NCBI RefSeq assembly: GCF_009695545.1
Contig: NZ_VUNS01000002.1
Coordinates: 186,001 to 250,000 of the forward strand
Source: Victivallis lenta
GTDB taxonomy: Bacteria > Verrucomicrobiota > Lentisphaeria > Victivallales > Victivallaceae
Length of the DNA: 64,000 bases
Direction: 5' to 3'
The position numbers and the translations under genes are program-made. This document shows positions 16,800 to 24,914 of this stretch, piece by piece. The notes under the pieces were generated by a model that had not been told where the DNA came from, ran no database searches, and saw nothing but the letters and a program-made list of their open reading frames with translations. Position 1 is the stretch's first letter; each line of letters starts with the position of its first letter.

Positions 16800-17941
16800 T
16801 CGATGAACTCCGAGCTGTAACAACGGCCGTCCGCCGCCAGCAGGTTGAAGAAAACCGCTTTCGCGCCGCGCGGCAGCGGAGCGGTGAAAGCACCGCCCTC
16901 GATCCGGGCCGGAACCGAACTCCACGCCCGGTCCGGCCACATGCCGGAAGCGCGCGTAAAGTTCAGAACGCCCGAAACGCCTCCGGCTCCGGCCGCGTCG
17001 AAGCCGCAGCGAACCGTCTCCCCGGCGATCTCGGGGCGCGCGAGCGACGGCAGCGCCCGGCCCTCAAGCGACGCGGCGGCAAAGTCGAACACCGTCTCCT
17101 CGCTCCAGCACTCGGTATGGTTGTGCGGATAGGCGAGCCGGACCGACAGCCGCCTGCCGGCGGCGGGAACCGCCCGGTACGACTTCCGCAGCGCGTCGAA
17201 CGGAAATGCAAAATCGTTGCTGCCCGAAAAAAACAGCGTCGGGCACGCGATATTCCCGAGCCGGTGCGCCGGGTCCCACAGCTCGAACCAGCGGCGGCGG
17301 AGCTCCGGCGTCAGGCGCGGATTGTCGTACCCGAGCCCGCTCTCCGGCGTATTGAAGAATCCGCAGCCGTAAACCGGAATCGCAAATCCGTAACGGTCGT
17401 CGGTTCCGGCGGCGAGACAGGTCAGCACCCCGCCCCAGGAGATGCCGGTGACCCCGGTCCGCTCCGGATCGACGCCCGGCATCGAACGCAGCAGCGTATG
17501 CGCCGCCGCGGCCGCCCGCACCGCGTGGTACGGCCACTGCTCCTCCGGCGGCAGATCCGCCTCGTGCATGCTTTCGCTCCAGCCGGAAGGGCCGCTGAAC
17601 TCATGCCGCGGCCAGCTCCGGTTGCAATACGGATTGACCGACCAGCCCGGGACGCAGCCGCAGGTATCCATCGAGATTGCCGCATAGCCGCGCCGGTTCC
17701 AGAGCGCGACCCAGTCGGCCAGCGCGGTCGCACCGCCTCCGTGAATCAGCACGACGCCGGGAACCGGGTTCTCCGGCGAAGCCCCTTCCGGCACTCCGCA
17801 GCAGGCAAAAACCCGGGTCGGCCTGCCGCGCCAGGCGGGGCCGGAGTAAAACAGCTGTTTCACGCCGGGATAATCGAAAAGAGCGGCCGGAAACACCTCC
17901 GGCATCGCATACAGCGCCTCGCGGTCTCCGAACAGCTCCAT
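16793..17941 (-). CDS. Alpha/beta hydrolase of the acetylxylan esterase/dienelactone hydrolase group
   Basis: A 382-residue protein without signal peptide. Catalytic elements: oxyanion HGGG (VVLIHGGGATA), nucleophile elbow TGISWGG (about residue 169), Asp in FFSGSNDFAFP and His in YPHNHTE. A C-terminal beta-sandwich of about 100 residues (GFDAAGAGGVSGVLNF) follows the hydrolase core. It is the middle gene of a three-gene operon with ThuA upstream (3-bp gap) and the anchored protein downstream (7-bp overlap). Probable carbohydrate esterase acting in the cytoplasm; substrate unknown. Confidence 0.82.
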   Translation of the reverse strand: MELFGDREALYAMPEVFPAALFDYPGVKQLFYSGPAWRGRPTRVFACCGVPEGASPENPVPGVVLIHGGGATALADWVALWNRRGYAAISMDTCGCVPGWSVNPYCNRSWPRHEFSGPSGWSESMHEADLPPEEQWPYHAVRAAAAAHTLLRSMPGVDPERTGVTGISWGGVLTCLAAGTDDRYGFAIPVYGCGFFNTPESGLGYDNPRLTPELRRRWFELWDPAHRLGNIACPTLFFSGSNDFAFPFDALRKSYRAVPAAGRRLSVRLAYPHNHTECWSEETVFDFAAASLEGRALPSLARPEIAGETVRCGFDAAGAGGVSGVLNFTRASGMWPDRAWSSVPARIEGGAFTAPLPRGAKAVFFNLLAADGRCYSSEFIEC

Positions 17942-17944
17942 GGT

Positions 17945-18604
17945 TCAGTCCTCCAGCAGATCGTCGATCAGCGTTTTCACATTCCGGACGAAATCCGGGT
18001 GGCGGGTCACGCAGGGCAGATGCCCCGGCAGAAAGTTGACGACCCGCCCGCCCCAGCGCGTGAACGACTCGGTGCACTGCGGGAAGGTTCCCATGCTGAT
18101 CGTGGTGTTCATCAGGATCGTGAACGGCCGGGTCTGTTCGAGCCCGGTATAGATCTCGTCCTGCGGGAAATCCATCGGAACGAGCTTTTTCACCAGCCGG
18201 TGGCGGCACTTGGCCGGAACGACCTTGTAGGGTTCATGCGGGTGGAAGCTCGCCTCGAAGCCGTCCGGGTCGTTGCCGCGCACCCAGCGGAAACCGGACG
18301 ATTCGCGGAACCAGTCGTAAGGCCAGAAGGCCGAACTTGCACCGTGCAGCAGCAGCATCGGCCTGCCGGCTTCGCAGTATTTTTTCACGGCCCCGGCCGC
18401 CTTCCCGTCCGGAATCGGCAGCCCGCAGGTGTCGGCGATCATGTTCAGGATCAGCAGATCGCACTCCTTCGCCAGATCGCAGGCCGTAAAGCACGACCAG
18501 TCGTTTTCCACAAATTTCATCTGCGGGTAGTCGCCCGCGATTTCCTCATACGTATTCCGCCCGGGGGAGGTATTGAAATGGTCGTCCGCCGCAAAAAGAA
18601 TCAT
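17945..18604 (-). CDS. ThuA-like domain protein
   Basis: A 219-residue protein. ThuA (trehalose utilisation) proteins have a class I glutamine-amidotransferase-like fold and occur in sugar catabolic operons, but their biochemistry is poorly known. Visible features: MILFAADDHFN at the start, CDLLILNMIADTCGLP, GRPMLLLHGASSAF (the small-residue elbow of the fold) and the family-typical RWGGRVVNFLPGHLP near the C-terminus. The start at 18604 has AGGTGA upstream. First gene of the operon with the hydrolase and the anchored protein, so a sugar-processing role is likely. Confidence 0.8.
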   Translation of the reverse strand: MILFAADDHFNTSPGRNTYEEIAGDYPQMKFVENDWSCFTACDLAKECDLLILNMIADTCGLPIPDGKAAGAVKKYCEAGRPMLLLHGASSAFWPYDWFRESSGFRWVRGNDPDGFEASFHPHEPYKVVPAKCRHRLVKKLVPMDFPQDEIYTGLEQTRPFTILMNTTISMGTFPQCTESFTRWGGRVVNFLPGHLPCVTRHPDFVRNVKTLIDDLLED

Positions 18605-18695
18605 CGTTTCACCTGTCAGAATTAAACATCGGCTCCATTCTCTTATTTTAGCACCCGTTCCGCGCATTTTCCAGTTTCCGGCCGGAAGAAACCAT

Positions 18696-18735
18696 GAAAA
18701 ACGCGTTTCCGCCCATACCGGGAAACGGAAACGCG
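18696..18735 (-). terminator. Terminator of the redox operon
   Basis: On the minus strand GCGTTTCCG (18734-18726) pairs with CGGAAACGC (18711-18703), followed by GTTTTTC. It lies just after the Old Yellow Enzyme homologue gene. Confidence 0.8.
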
Positions 18736-18756
18736 CGAAAGCCGCGGAAACTCCCG

Positions 18757-20214
18757 TCACCCTTCGCGGAATTTCCGCTTGATTTCCTTCACGCACTCGC
18801 ATTCGGGGCGCGATTTATAGAAATCATCGAGCGGGTAGCAGCCGGAGACCATGCCGCCGCGCGGCGCCGTGGTGCAGTCGCCGAAGGTGCGGCAGATCCG
18901 CTTCGTCCTGAGCGGACCGCCGGCCAGTGCGTCGGCGGGGAGCTCGGGATATGCGATGACCATGCGGCCGATGCCTACCATGTCGGTCTTTCCGGCACGC
19001 ACCGCCGCCTGTCCGGCCTGCGGCAGGAACTCCTGCAGACAGGTGTAGCCGGAGCCGATGAAGATCATATCCGTTCCCCGGAAATGCTCCTTGACCTCGG
19101 CGACCGCGCGAATCTGCCGCGCCGCGCCGCACACCGGGTCCTCCGGCGGCAGGTAGCCGTCCGAAACCGGGTAATAGGCCGGACGCTGGAAGTGCGGGTT
19201 GTAGTACGGGCTGCATACCGTCGTGCAGATCAGCTCCACGCCGAGCGAACGGCAGAGCTCGAGGAACTTCAGCGGTTCGGTCAGGTCGCAGCCGAGCCCG
19301 GTGCCGTCGCCGCCGAACGCATATTTGTAATTGCCGACGCCGATATCGCCGCGCTGCATCGGGATGCCGACCTTGTCCGGCCCCTTTTCGAACGGCAGAC
19401 AGTCGAAGATCGAGAAGCGCGTGCCGATCTCGAGCCCCGGAACCTCGCGCCTGATCCCCTCGACGATCTCGCGGAAGAAGCGGGTCCGGTTTTCGAAGCT
19501 GCCGCCGAATTCGCCGGGACGGTCGAAGCCCGAAAGCAGCTCGTGCCCGAGGTATCCGTGCGCCATTTTGACGTCGACGAAATCGAACCCGGCCTCCTCC
19601 GCGAGCTTCGCAGCCCCGATGAAACGGCGGATGATGTTCCGGAGCTCGTCGTCCGAAACCACATTCGCTGCCGTGTTGCGGAACTTCTCGTCGAGCAGCG
19701 GGTGGCAGTAGGCGGTCACCGACTCGAGCTTCGCGTCATCATGCGGATGGCTGTAACGGCCGGAGTGGGTCAGCTGGAGGCCGATATAAAGATCGTCCGC
19801 CGTGCCGAACTTCTCCGCGTGGCGCTGCCGCATTTCGGAACAGAGCGCCTTCAGTTTCGGCATGGTCCCGGGGGTGATCATAAGCTGGCGGGTATTGCTC
19901 TTGCCGGACTCCATCACGGCGCACGCCTCGCAGCCGAACAGCAGCTTCGCGCCGCTTTCGGCGAAATGCAGCCAGCGGCGGCGGGTCAGTTCGGAGGGCG
20001 AACCGTCCGGCAGGCAATCCCACCCCTCCATCGGCAGGATACACCAGCGGTTGCCGATCCTGCGCCCGTGGTACTCTAGCCCCTGCGCGAGCGGACTCTC
20101 CGGCGCGGGCAGGATCGCATCGTCGATTTCGAGATCGAGCTTCAGCGCCTTCAGATGCGCCCGGAAAGCGTCGGCGGTTTTGAACGAAGTGATTTTCGGA
20201 TAATTTTCTGCCAT
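18757..20214 (-). CDS. Old Yellow Enzyme-type NADH:flavin oxidoreductase
   Basis: A 485-residue flavoprotein; the TIM-barrel FMN domain of this family reduces activated C=C bonds or related substrates with NAD(P)H. Typical blocks: GRRIGNRWCILPMEGWDC near the N-terminus (FMN edge), GLQLTHSGRYSHP (active-site His region), AGFDFVDVKMAHGYLGHELL, FGGSFENRTRFFREIV (NRxRF motif) and IGSGYTCLQEFLP, GIGRMVIAYPEL for phosphate binding. It lacks the C-terminal FAD/NAD domain of dienoyl-CoA reductases, so it is a single-domain form with a long N-terminal extension. Last gene of a four-gene operon; it starts 3 bp after the regulator stop. Substrate unknown. Confidence 0.88.
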   Translation of the reverse strand: MAENYPKITSFKTADAFRAHLKALKLDLEIDDAILPAPESPLAQGLEYHGRRIGNRWCILPMEGWDCLPDGSPSELTRRRWLHFAESGAKLLFGCEACAVMESGKSNTRQLMITPGTMPKLKALCSEMRQRHAEKFGTADDLYIGLQLTHSGRYSHPHDDAKLESVTAYCHPLLDEKFRNTAANVVSDDELRNIIRRFIGAAKLAEEAGFDFVDVKMAHGYLGHELLSGFDRPGEFGGSFENRTRFFREIVEGIRREVPGLEIGTRFSIFDCLPFEKGPDKVGIPMQRGDIGVGNYKYAFGGDGTGLGCDLTEPLKFLELCRSLGVELICTTVCSPYYNPHFQRPAYYPVSDGYLPPEDPVCGAARQIRAVAEVKEHFRGTDMIFIGSGYTCLQEFLPQAGQAAVRAGKTDMVGIGRMVIAYPELPADALAGGPLRTKRICRTFGDCTTAPRGGMVSGCYPLDDFYKSRPECECVKEIKRKFREG

Positions 20215-20216
20215 TT

Positions 20217-20741
20217 TCAGAACCTGTTTTCCTTTCTGATATGTAAAATCAAAAGCTCGCAGTCGGTCAGCGCCTCATACGTATGCTCGAGCAGCGCGTC
20301 GAACTGCAGCGACTGCCCGGCCGAGAGTTCGTAGGACTCCGACGGCAGCGTGAGCCGCAGCGTTCCGTCGAGAATCCAGCAGAGCTCGTAATCGTCCCGA
20401 TGCACGTTCGGGTGCGACACGCGCGACCCCTTCCCCGCCCTGCCGTGCAGGCAGCGGATGTTTTTGTAATTGATCTCCCGGAACAGGAAATCCTCGTTCC
20501 GGTGCGCCGTCGCCTTCAGCGGGTGCGACAGCCGCGCCTCGGCCAGATTCAGCAGCTCCGCCGCCGTGATGCCGAAGACGCGCGCGAGCCGGTAGAGCGT
20601 GTCGAGTTCGGCGCGTGTCCGGTTCCGCTCGAGCTTCGAGATCACCGCCGCGGAGACGCCGCTCTCGGCCGAAACCTCCCCGATGCTGAGGCCGGCCCGC
20701 TTGCGCAGCTCGCGCAGGATGGTGAAGTCGAACTGCTCCAT
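20217..20741 (-). CDS. XRE-family transcriptional regulator with C-terminal cupin domain
   Basis: A 174-residue regulator. Residues 1-65 form an HTH of the XRE type (ELRKRAGLSIGEVSAESGVS, then AVISKLERNRTRAELDTLYRLA). Residues 95-174 form a cupin barrel (VHRDDYELCWILDGTLRLTL, SAGQSLQFDALLEHTYEA), which in this family binds a small effector. It sits inside the redox operon it may control, 4 bp downstream of the flavoprotein stop. The start at 20741 is supported by homology with family N-termini; the RBS is weak (GGGTGA), consistent with translational coupling. Confidence 0.9.
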   Translation of the reverse strand: MEQFDFTILRELRKRAGLSIGEVSAESGVSAAVISKLERNRTRAELDTLYRLARVFGITAAELLNLAEARLSHPLKATAHRNEDFLFREINYKNIRCLHGRAGKGSRVSHPNVHRDDYELCWILDGTLRLTLPSESYELSAGQSLQFDALLEHTYEALTDCELLILHIRKENRF

Positions 20742-20745
20742 CGCG

Positions 20746-22605
20746 TCACCCGTAAACCGTTCCGTTGCGGTATGCGGCCCAGACCGTCTCGAACCAGCCG
20801 TCGGTCTCCGGAAACGGGCGGCACGGCTCCCAGCGGACGCGGACGCCCTGCGGCGTCGCCGCCGTCTCGAGCACCTTGCCGCGGAAGGCGGGGTTCTCCG
20901 GCACGATCGAGCCGTCCGGCCGCAGCACCGCCGCGCTGCCGCGCGAACCGGTTCCGGTCGCGGCCAGGAACGAGATCGCCTCAAGGTAGACCCACGACGC
21001 GAACGCGAGATGGAAGTTCGTGACCGCATGGTCGGCGTCCTCGAACGGATAACCCTCTTGATACATCGCGTCGAGCAGATTGCGGGCCGCGTCGGCCGCA
21101 TCGTCGAGCTTGTCCATCCGCCGCAGGTGGCCGGCATACCCGGTCATGCGCTCCTGAAGCTCCCGGCGGTCCTTCCGCCAGTCGCGCGTTCCGGCGAGAC
21201 GGCGCAGCAGATCCTCCGCGAGCAGCGCCGCCGCCGCCTCCGCCTTCTCAAAATCGAGCGTCGGCCTGCGGTATTTCGCCGCGATGAACTCCGCCGCGCG
21301 GAATGCGCCGACCTGCCCGGCATTCAGGGCGGAGCCGCCGGGACGGGTCACGCCGTGCGAACCGTTCACCTCCCCGATCGGGAACAGATGCGGAACGTTG
21401 ACCGATTCGTACCAGACGTTCCCGGCCAGCCCGCCGTTGTTGTGCTGGGCGCAGACCGCGATCTCGAGCATTTCGCTGCGGATGTCGATATTGTGGTCGC
21501 GGTAGAGCTCGATCGCGCCCGGATTCATCGCCTCCAGCCGTTCGATCGGGGTGCCGAAGCAGGCGCCGGATTTTTCGAGATACTCCCGCGCCTCGCCGGA
21601 CAGCTCTGCGAAGTCGAGCCCGGCGGTGTTCGAGCGGAAGTCCAGAAAGACCCGCCTCCCCCTGCCGACCGTCTCCTCGTGCACCAGCAGATCGATCTGC
21701 GACGAGCCGTCCGGCACCTTGCGCACATCGAACGGCCACTGGTAGCCCTTGAGAAAGATCATCGAATTCATCGTATTCGGATCTTTGTAATGGTCGAGCA
21801 GGAATTCGCGCTCGTCCGAAACGCCGTCCGCCGCGGTCGAGACGAAACGCGGCAGCACCTGCATGTAGGTGCCGGAGACGTTCCAGCGGAAGCGCGTCGA
21901 AGCGAGTCCGAACTGCGACTCCGGCAGATTCTGCGCCGCCGCGCCGATCTTGAGCGCAAGCCCGATGCCGCCCATGTGTCCGGCCGGATAGACGCTCGAG
22001 GCGTAGAGCCCGCCCGGGCCGCCGACCGCGAACACGGTGTTCTCGGCGAGGTACGCTTCGAACTCCTTCGTCTCCCGGTTCCAGACGACCGCTCCGGCCG
22101 CGCGGCCGTCGACGGAGACGAGCTCCGCAGCGTTGCGCTGCTCGGCGATCTCGACCCCGGCCGCTTTCACCGCCCGGATCAGCGCGAGACACATCTCGCG
22201 CGAGGTGTACGGCCCGCAGCTCGTCGCGCGCCGTTTCGGGTCGTGGTCGGTCTTGTAGCCGATGTACTGGCCGAATTCGTCGCAGGGGAACGGCACGCCG
22301 AGGTTCACGAGATTCATGAAGCAGCGCACCGACATCGCGGCCTCGACCAGCGCCACATCGCCGTGCACCGAGCCGCCGTCGAAGAGCGTCCGGCCGAGCA
22401 GCGCGGGCGAATCCGGCTCGGCGCCGTAGACGCCGAGCTTGTAGTAGGTCTGCTTGTCGCTGCCGGTGTTGATCGAGGTGCCGCGCTTCAGCCCCTCGGA
22501 GAGCAGCAATATGTCGTCGACGCCGAGCGACTTGAGCCGCAGCGCGGCCGCGAGGCCCGACGCGCCGGAGCCGATCACGAGCGTGTTGAGTCTGCGCGTT
22601 TTCAT
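20746..22605 (-). CDS. FAD-dependent oxidoreductase (fumarate reductase/succinate dehydrogenase flavoprotein type)
   Basis: A 619-residue flavoprotein. The dinucleotide-binding motif is at the N-terminus (LVIGSGASGLAAALRLKSLG), then TSINTGSDKQTYYK and a second FAD-contact region AVGGPGGLYASSVYPAGHMG; the C-terminal half has LFPIGEVNGSHGVTRPGGSALNAGQVG, the FAD-closing block of this family, followed by a helical domain. No Fe-S or membrane subunit gene is adjacent, so electrons must come from another carrier. The start codon ATG at 22605 overlaps the SDR stop by one base (TGATG). Probably acts with the SDR and the OYE homologue on one substrate; which one cannot be said. Confidence 0.87.
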   Translation of the reverse strand: MKTRRLNTLVIGSGASGLAAALRLKSLGVDDILLLSEGLKRGTSINTGSDKQTYYKLGVYGAEPDSPALLGRTLFDGGSVHGDVALVEAAMSVRCFMNLVNLGVPFPCDEFGQYIGYKTDHDPKRRATSCGPYTSREMCLALIRAVKAAGVEIAEQRNAAELVSVDGRAAGAVVWNRETKEFEAYLAENTVFAVGGPGGLYASSVYPAGHMGGIGLALKIGAAAQNLPESQFGLASTRFRWNVSGTYMQVLPRFVSTAADGVSDEREFLLDHYKDPNTMNSMIFLKGYQWPFDVRKVPDGSSQIDLLVHEETVGRGRRVFLDFRSNTAGLDFAELSGEAREYLEKSGACFGTPIERLEAMNPGAIELYRDHNIDIRSEMLEIAVCAQHNNGGLAGNVWYESVNVPHLFPIGEVNGSHGVTRPGGSALNAGQVGAFRAAEFIAAKYRRPTLDFEKAEAAAALLAEDLLRRLAGTRDWRKDRRELQERMTGYAGHLRRMDKLDDAADAARNLLDAMYQEGYPFEDADHAVTNFHLAFASWVYLEAISFLAATGTGSRGSAAVLRPDGSIVPENPAFRGKVLETAATPQGVRVRWEPCRPFPETDGWFETVWAAYRNGTVYG

Positions 22606-23363
22606 CAGAGCCGCCCGATCTCCATACCGCCGTCGACGTTGATGACCTGCCCGGTCGAATATGCGAGGTCGCCGCGCAGCAGCATCGCGACCGCCTTGCC
22701 GATGTCGGCCGGTTCTCCCCAGCGCGGCTGGAGCGTGAGCCCCTCCGCGATGAGCTTGTCGTACTTCTCCCTGACCACGCTGGTCATGTCGCTCGAAATC
22801 ACGCCGGGACGGATCTCGTAGACCGGTACGCCGAACTCGGCCATCTTCACGGCGAAGAGCTTCGTCGCCATCGCGACGCCGGCCTTCGAGATGCAGTATT
22901 CGCCGCGGCTGATCGAAGCGACCGTGGCCGAAATGCTGCCGACGTTCACGATCGTCCCGGCGATCCCGTTCTCCGCGAAGTAGCGGCCGACCAGCTGGGT
23001 CAGGAAGAAGGGGCCCTTGAGGTTGATGTCGAGCACGCGGTCGAAGCTCTCCTCGCTCATATCGAGCAGGTCCGCGCGGACCAGCGGCGCGACGCCGGCG
23101 TTGTTCACCAGCGCCTCGAGCGACCCGAAGGTGTTCCGGATCAGCGTCAGCAGCATTTCGCGGTCCCCCCTGGCGGAGACGTCGCAGCGGAAATAGACCG
23201 CCTTCACGCCATACCTCTTCCCGAGCTCGCGGCAGCGTTCCACGAAGGCCGACTCCTCCTTCCGCCCGCAGAACGCGACGTTCCACCCGTCGGCGGCAAG
23301 TTTCTCCACGATTCCGGCGCCGATCCCGCGGCCGCCGCCAGTCACCAGGGCTGTTTTCGACAT
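22605..23363 (-). CDS. Short-chain dehydrogenase/reductase
   Basis: A 252-residue NAD(P)-dependent SDR. Cofactor motif TGGGRGIGAGI (residues 8-18), NNAGVAP, catalytic Ser in VGSISATVA and Tyr/Lys in YCISKAG (YxxxK), all in classical spacing; the C-terminal GQVINVDGGMEIGRL is also typical. The RBS region AGGAAAGGAA precedes the ATG at 23363. It is the first gene of the redox operon and probably oxidises a hydroxyl group on the substrate (a sugar, sterol or aromatic ring). Confidence 0.92.
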   Translation of the reverse strand: MSKTALVTGGGRGIGAGIVEKLAADGWNVAFCGRKEESAFVERCRELGKRYGVKAVYFRCDVSARGDREMLLTLIRNTFGSLEALVNNAGVAPLVRADLLDMSEESFDRVLDINLKGPFFLTQLVGRYFAENGIAGTIVNVGSISATVASISRGEYCISKAGVAMATKLFAVKMAEFGVPVYEIRPGVISSDMTSVVREKYDKLIAEGLTLQPRWGEPADIGKAVAMLLRGDLAYSTGQVINVDGGMEIGRL

Positions 23364-23408
23364 ATTCAATTTCCTTTCCTGTTTTCCGAACGCTATATTT
23401 TTCTTTAA

Positions 23409-23458
23409 ATTATATCCCGCAAGAAACATTGCAAGCATTCCCCGCAAAAAAGTTGACA
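23409..23458. promoter_or_regulatory. Divergent promoter region between SDR operon and 23491 gene
   Basis: On the minus strand TATAAT (23414-23409) lies about 46 bp upstream of the SDR start; a -35 candidate at 17 nt (TGCTTG, 23437-23432) is weak. On the plus strand TTGACA occurs at 23453-23458 but no good -10 follows at proper spacing. Confidence 0.4.
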
Positions 23459-23490
23459 AATTCCCGATGATACAACCCAAGGAGGTCCTT

Positions 23491-24792
23491 ATGCCCGAAA
23501 TCTGCATTCCCCCGGCCGCGTCGGAGTCCGGAATCGCGCTGCGAGACGGCTTCTGCGCCGGCGCCGTCGCCGAAGCGGTCCGTGTTCTGGCGGCCGGATA
23601 CGCCCCCGAGCTCGAATTCTTCACGGGTCCCCTGCCCGACCATGCGGACGGCGTCGGCGTCGAAACCGTGAAGCTGCCGGCTCCGGCGGAACCGTACCTC
23701 GGCTGCTGGCGGGCCGTGGTCCGGCTGTCGGGCCGTTCCGCCGATCCGGCTTTTCCGGACCGTTTTTCGGAACTGGCCGCGAAATTTCCGGCGGCCGCCG
23801 CGGCAAGCGCCGGAATCCGGTTCGCCCGGATCGACCCGGCGGAGGCGGCTGAATTCGCTTCGACCCTCCACCACGGCATCCCGAAACGGACCGCAATCCT
23901 GCCGCTGCTCTGCGAAATCGACCTGACCGGCTCCGCATTCACCGCTCCCTCCGCTCCGGAAGAGGCGCCGGACCGCGCCATGTGGCAGAACATCCGCCCT
24001 GCCGCCGTCGAAGCGGCGGCCGCCGCCTTTTTCGACGCCGATCCGGGACCGTTGCCGGAGGAATGCGCCGGGAAAAGCGTCCGCATCATCCGCTCCGCGC
24101 CCGCCGCCGACTTCGCCTGGCGCGACTTCACGCTCGAACTCGCCGTGCGGATGCCCGGCAGCGTCGATTTCGAAACGGCGTTCGGTGGACTCCTGGCGAA
24201 ACTTCCGGCCGAAAACGTCACGGCGAACGGCATCTGTTTCTGCGGCATCTGGCCGGAGAAAGAGGCCCGCTTCGAGTTCGAATCCCTGCTCGAGCGGCCG
24301 TACGGCTGCGCCCGGGTCGAACTGCGCGCCCGCGTCCGGGTGGCAGCTTCGCAAGGGAGCGGAACCGCGCCCGAACCGCCGGACCCGAACCGGAGCGTGG
24401 CGCCGTTCGACCCGGCGGCGCTCGAACGCGCCCTCGCCGCCCGCATCGCCGAAGCGCTCGGCCTCACGATGGACCGCGAACTCTGCCGCGGCGAATTTCC
24501 GCCGCCCGGGTGCGGCACAGCGCCGGCCGCCTCGGTCCGGCTGACCGGCGTCGCCTCCGGCAACCGCAGCACCGGCTATCGGGTCCTCGCCCAGCTGCGG
24601 CTCCGCGCTCCGCACCGGGACGAGCTGTTCCGGCGGCTGCTCGCCTTCGATGCGCTCTTCCCGCGCTACGATGAAACGCTCGGCGCATTCGCGGTCCGCG
24701 CGCTGCTGAAGCGCGACTTCACGCTCGGCTGGAAGGAGGAGAACGGACGCAACACGATCACGGCCGGCCTGTCGCTCGAGCTGGTCCTGTAA
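23491..24792 (+). CDS. Unrecognised protein with three related internal segments
   Basis: A 433-residue soluble protein I cannot assign to a family. The start at 23491 is set by AAGGAGG 5 nt upstream; an in-frame ATG at 23467 precedes the RBS. The chain appears to hold three copies of a unit of about 140 residues: a helix with A/V-E-A-x-x, an acidic or proline-rich loop, then two long beta strands (CWRAVVRLSGRS; RDFTLELAVRMP; YRVLAQLRLRAP) followed by a helix and a hydrophobic L-x-x-L-F/L-P turn (KFPAA; LLAKLPAEN; FDALFPRYD). It ends in ENGRNTITAGLSLELVL. The layout recalls phage tail-terminator or minor-capsid proteins, but no phage genes are near. No signal peptide or membrane segments. Confidence 0.65.
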   Translation: MPEICIPPAASESGIALRDGFCAGAVAEAVRVLAAGYAPELEFFTGPLPDHADGVGVETVKLPAPAEPYLGCWRAVVRLSGRSADPAFPDRFSELAAKFPAAAAASAGIRFARIDPAEAAEFASTLHHGIPKRTAILPLLCEIDLTGSAFTAPSAPEEAPDRAMWQNIRPAAVEAAAAAFFDADPGPLPEECAGKSVRIIRSAPAADFAWRDFTLELAVRMPGSVDFETAFGGLLAKLPAENVTANGICFCGIWPEKEARFEFESLLERPYGCARVELRARVRVAASQGSGTAPEPPDPNRSVAPFDPAALERALAARIAEALGLTMDRELCRGEFPPPGCGTAPAASVRLTGVASGNRSTGYRVLAQLRLRAPHRDELFRRLLAFDALFPRYDETLGAFAVRALLKRDFTLGWKEENGRNTITAGLSLELVL

Positions 24793-24831
24793 CGCCTTGC
24801 TTTTCGTGCAATCGATGTTATATTAATGAAC

Positions 24832-24857
24832 GGACGTCCTGCGGCGTCCTTTCTTTT
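24832..24857 (+). terminator. Terminator-like hairpin between the 23491 gene and glyS
   Basis: A 7-bp stem GGACGTC/GGCGTCC (one G-U pair) with tetraloop CTGC, followed by TTTCTTTT. It lies 40 bp after the upstream stop codon. A TATATT -10-like box at 24819-24824 precedes it, so it could instead act as an attenuator in a glyS leader. Confidence 0.6.
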
Positions 24858-24914
24858 CATTATAACAGTGAGGGATCGAGCCACGGTTTCTCAAACAACG
24901 CTAAGGAAGAAAAA

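Noticed and set aside
22605-24572. Long extensions of the SDR and flavoprotein frames on the minus strand
   Set aside because: The extensions run through other genes in the wrong frame; the true starts at 23363 and 22605 are supported by RBS, family N-termini or stop-start overlap.
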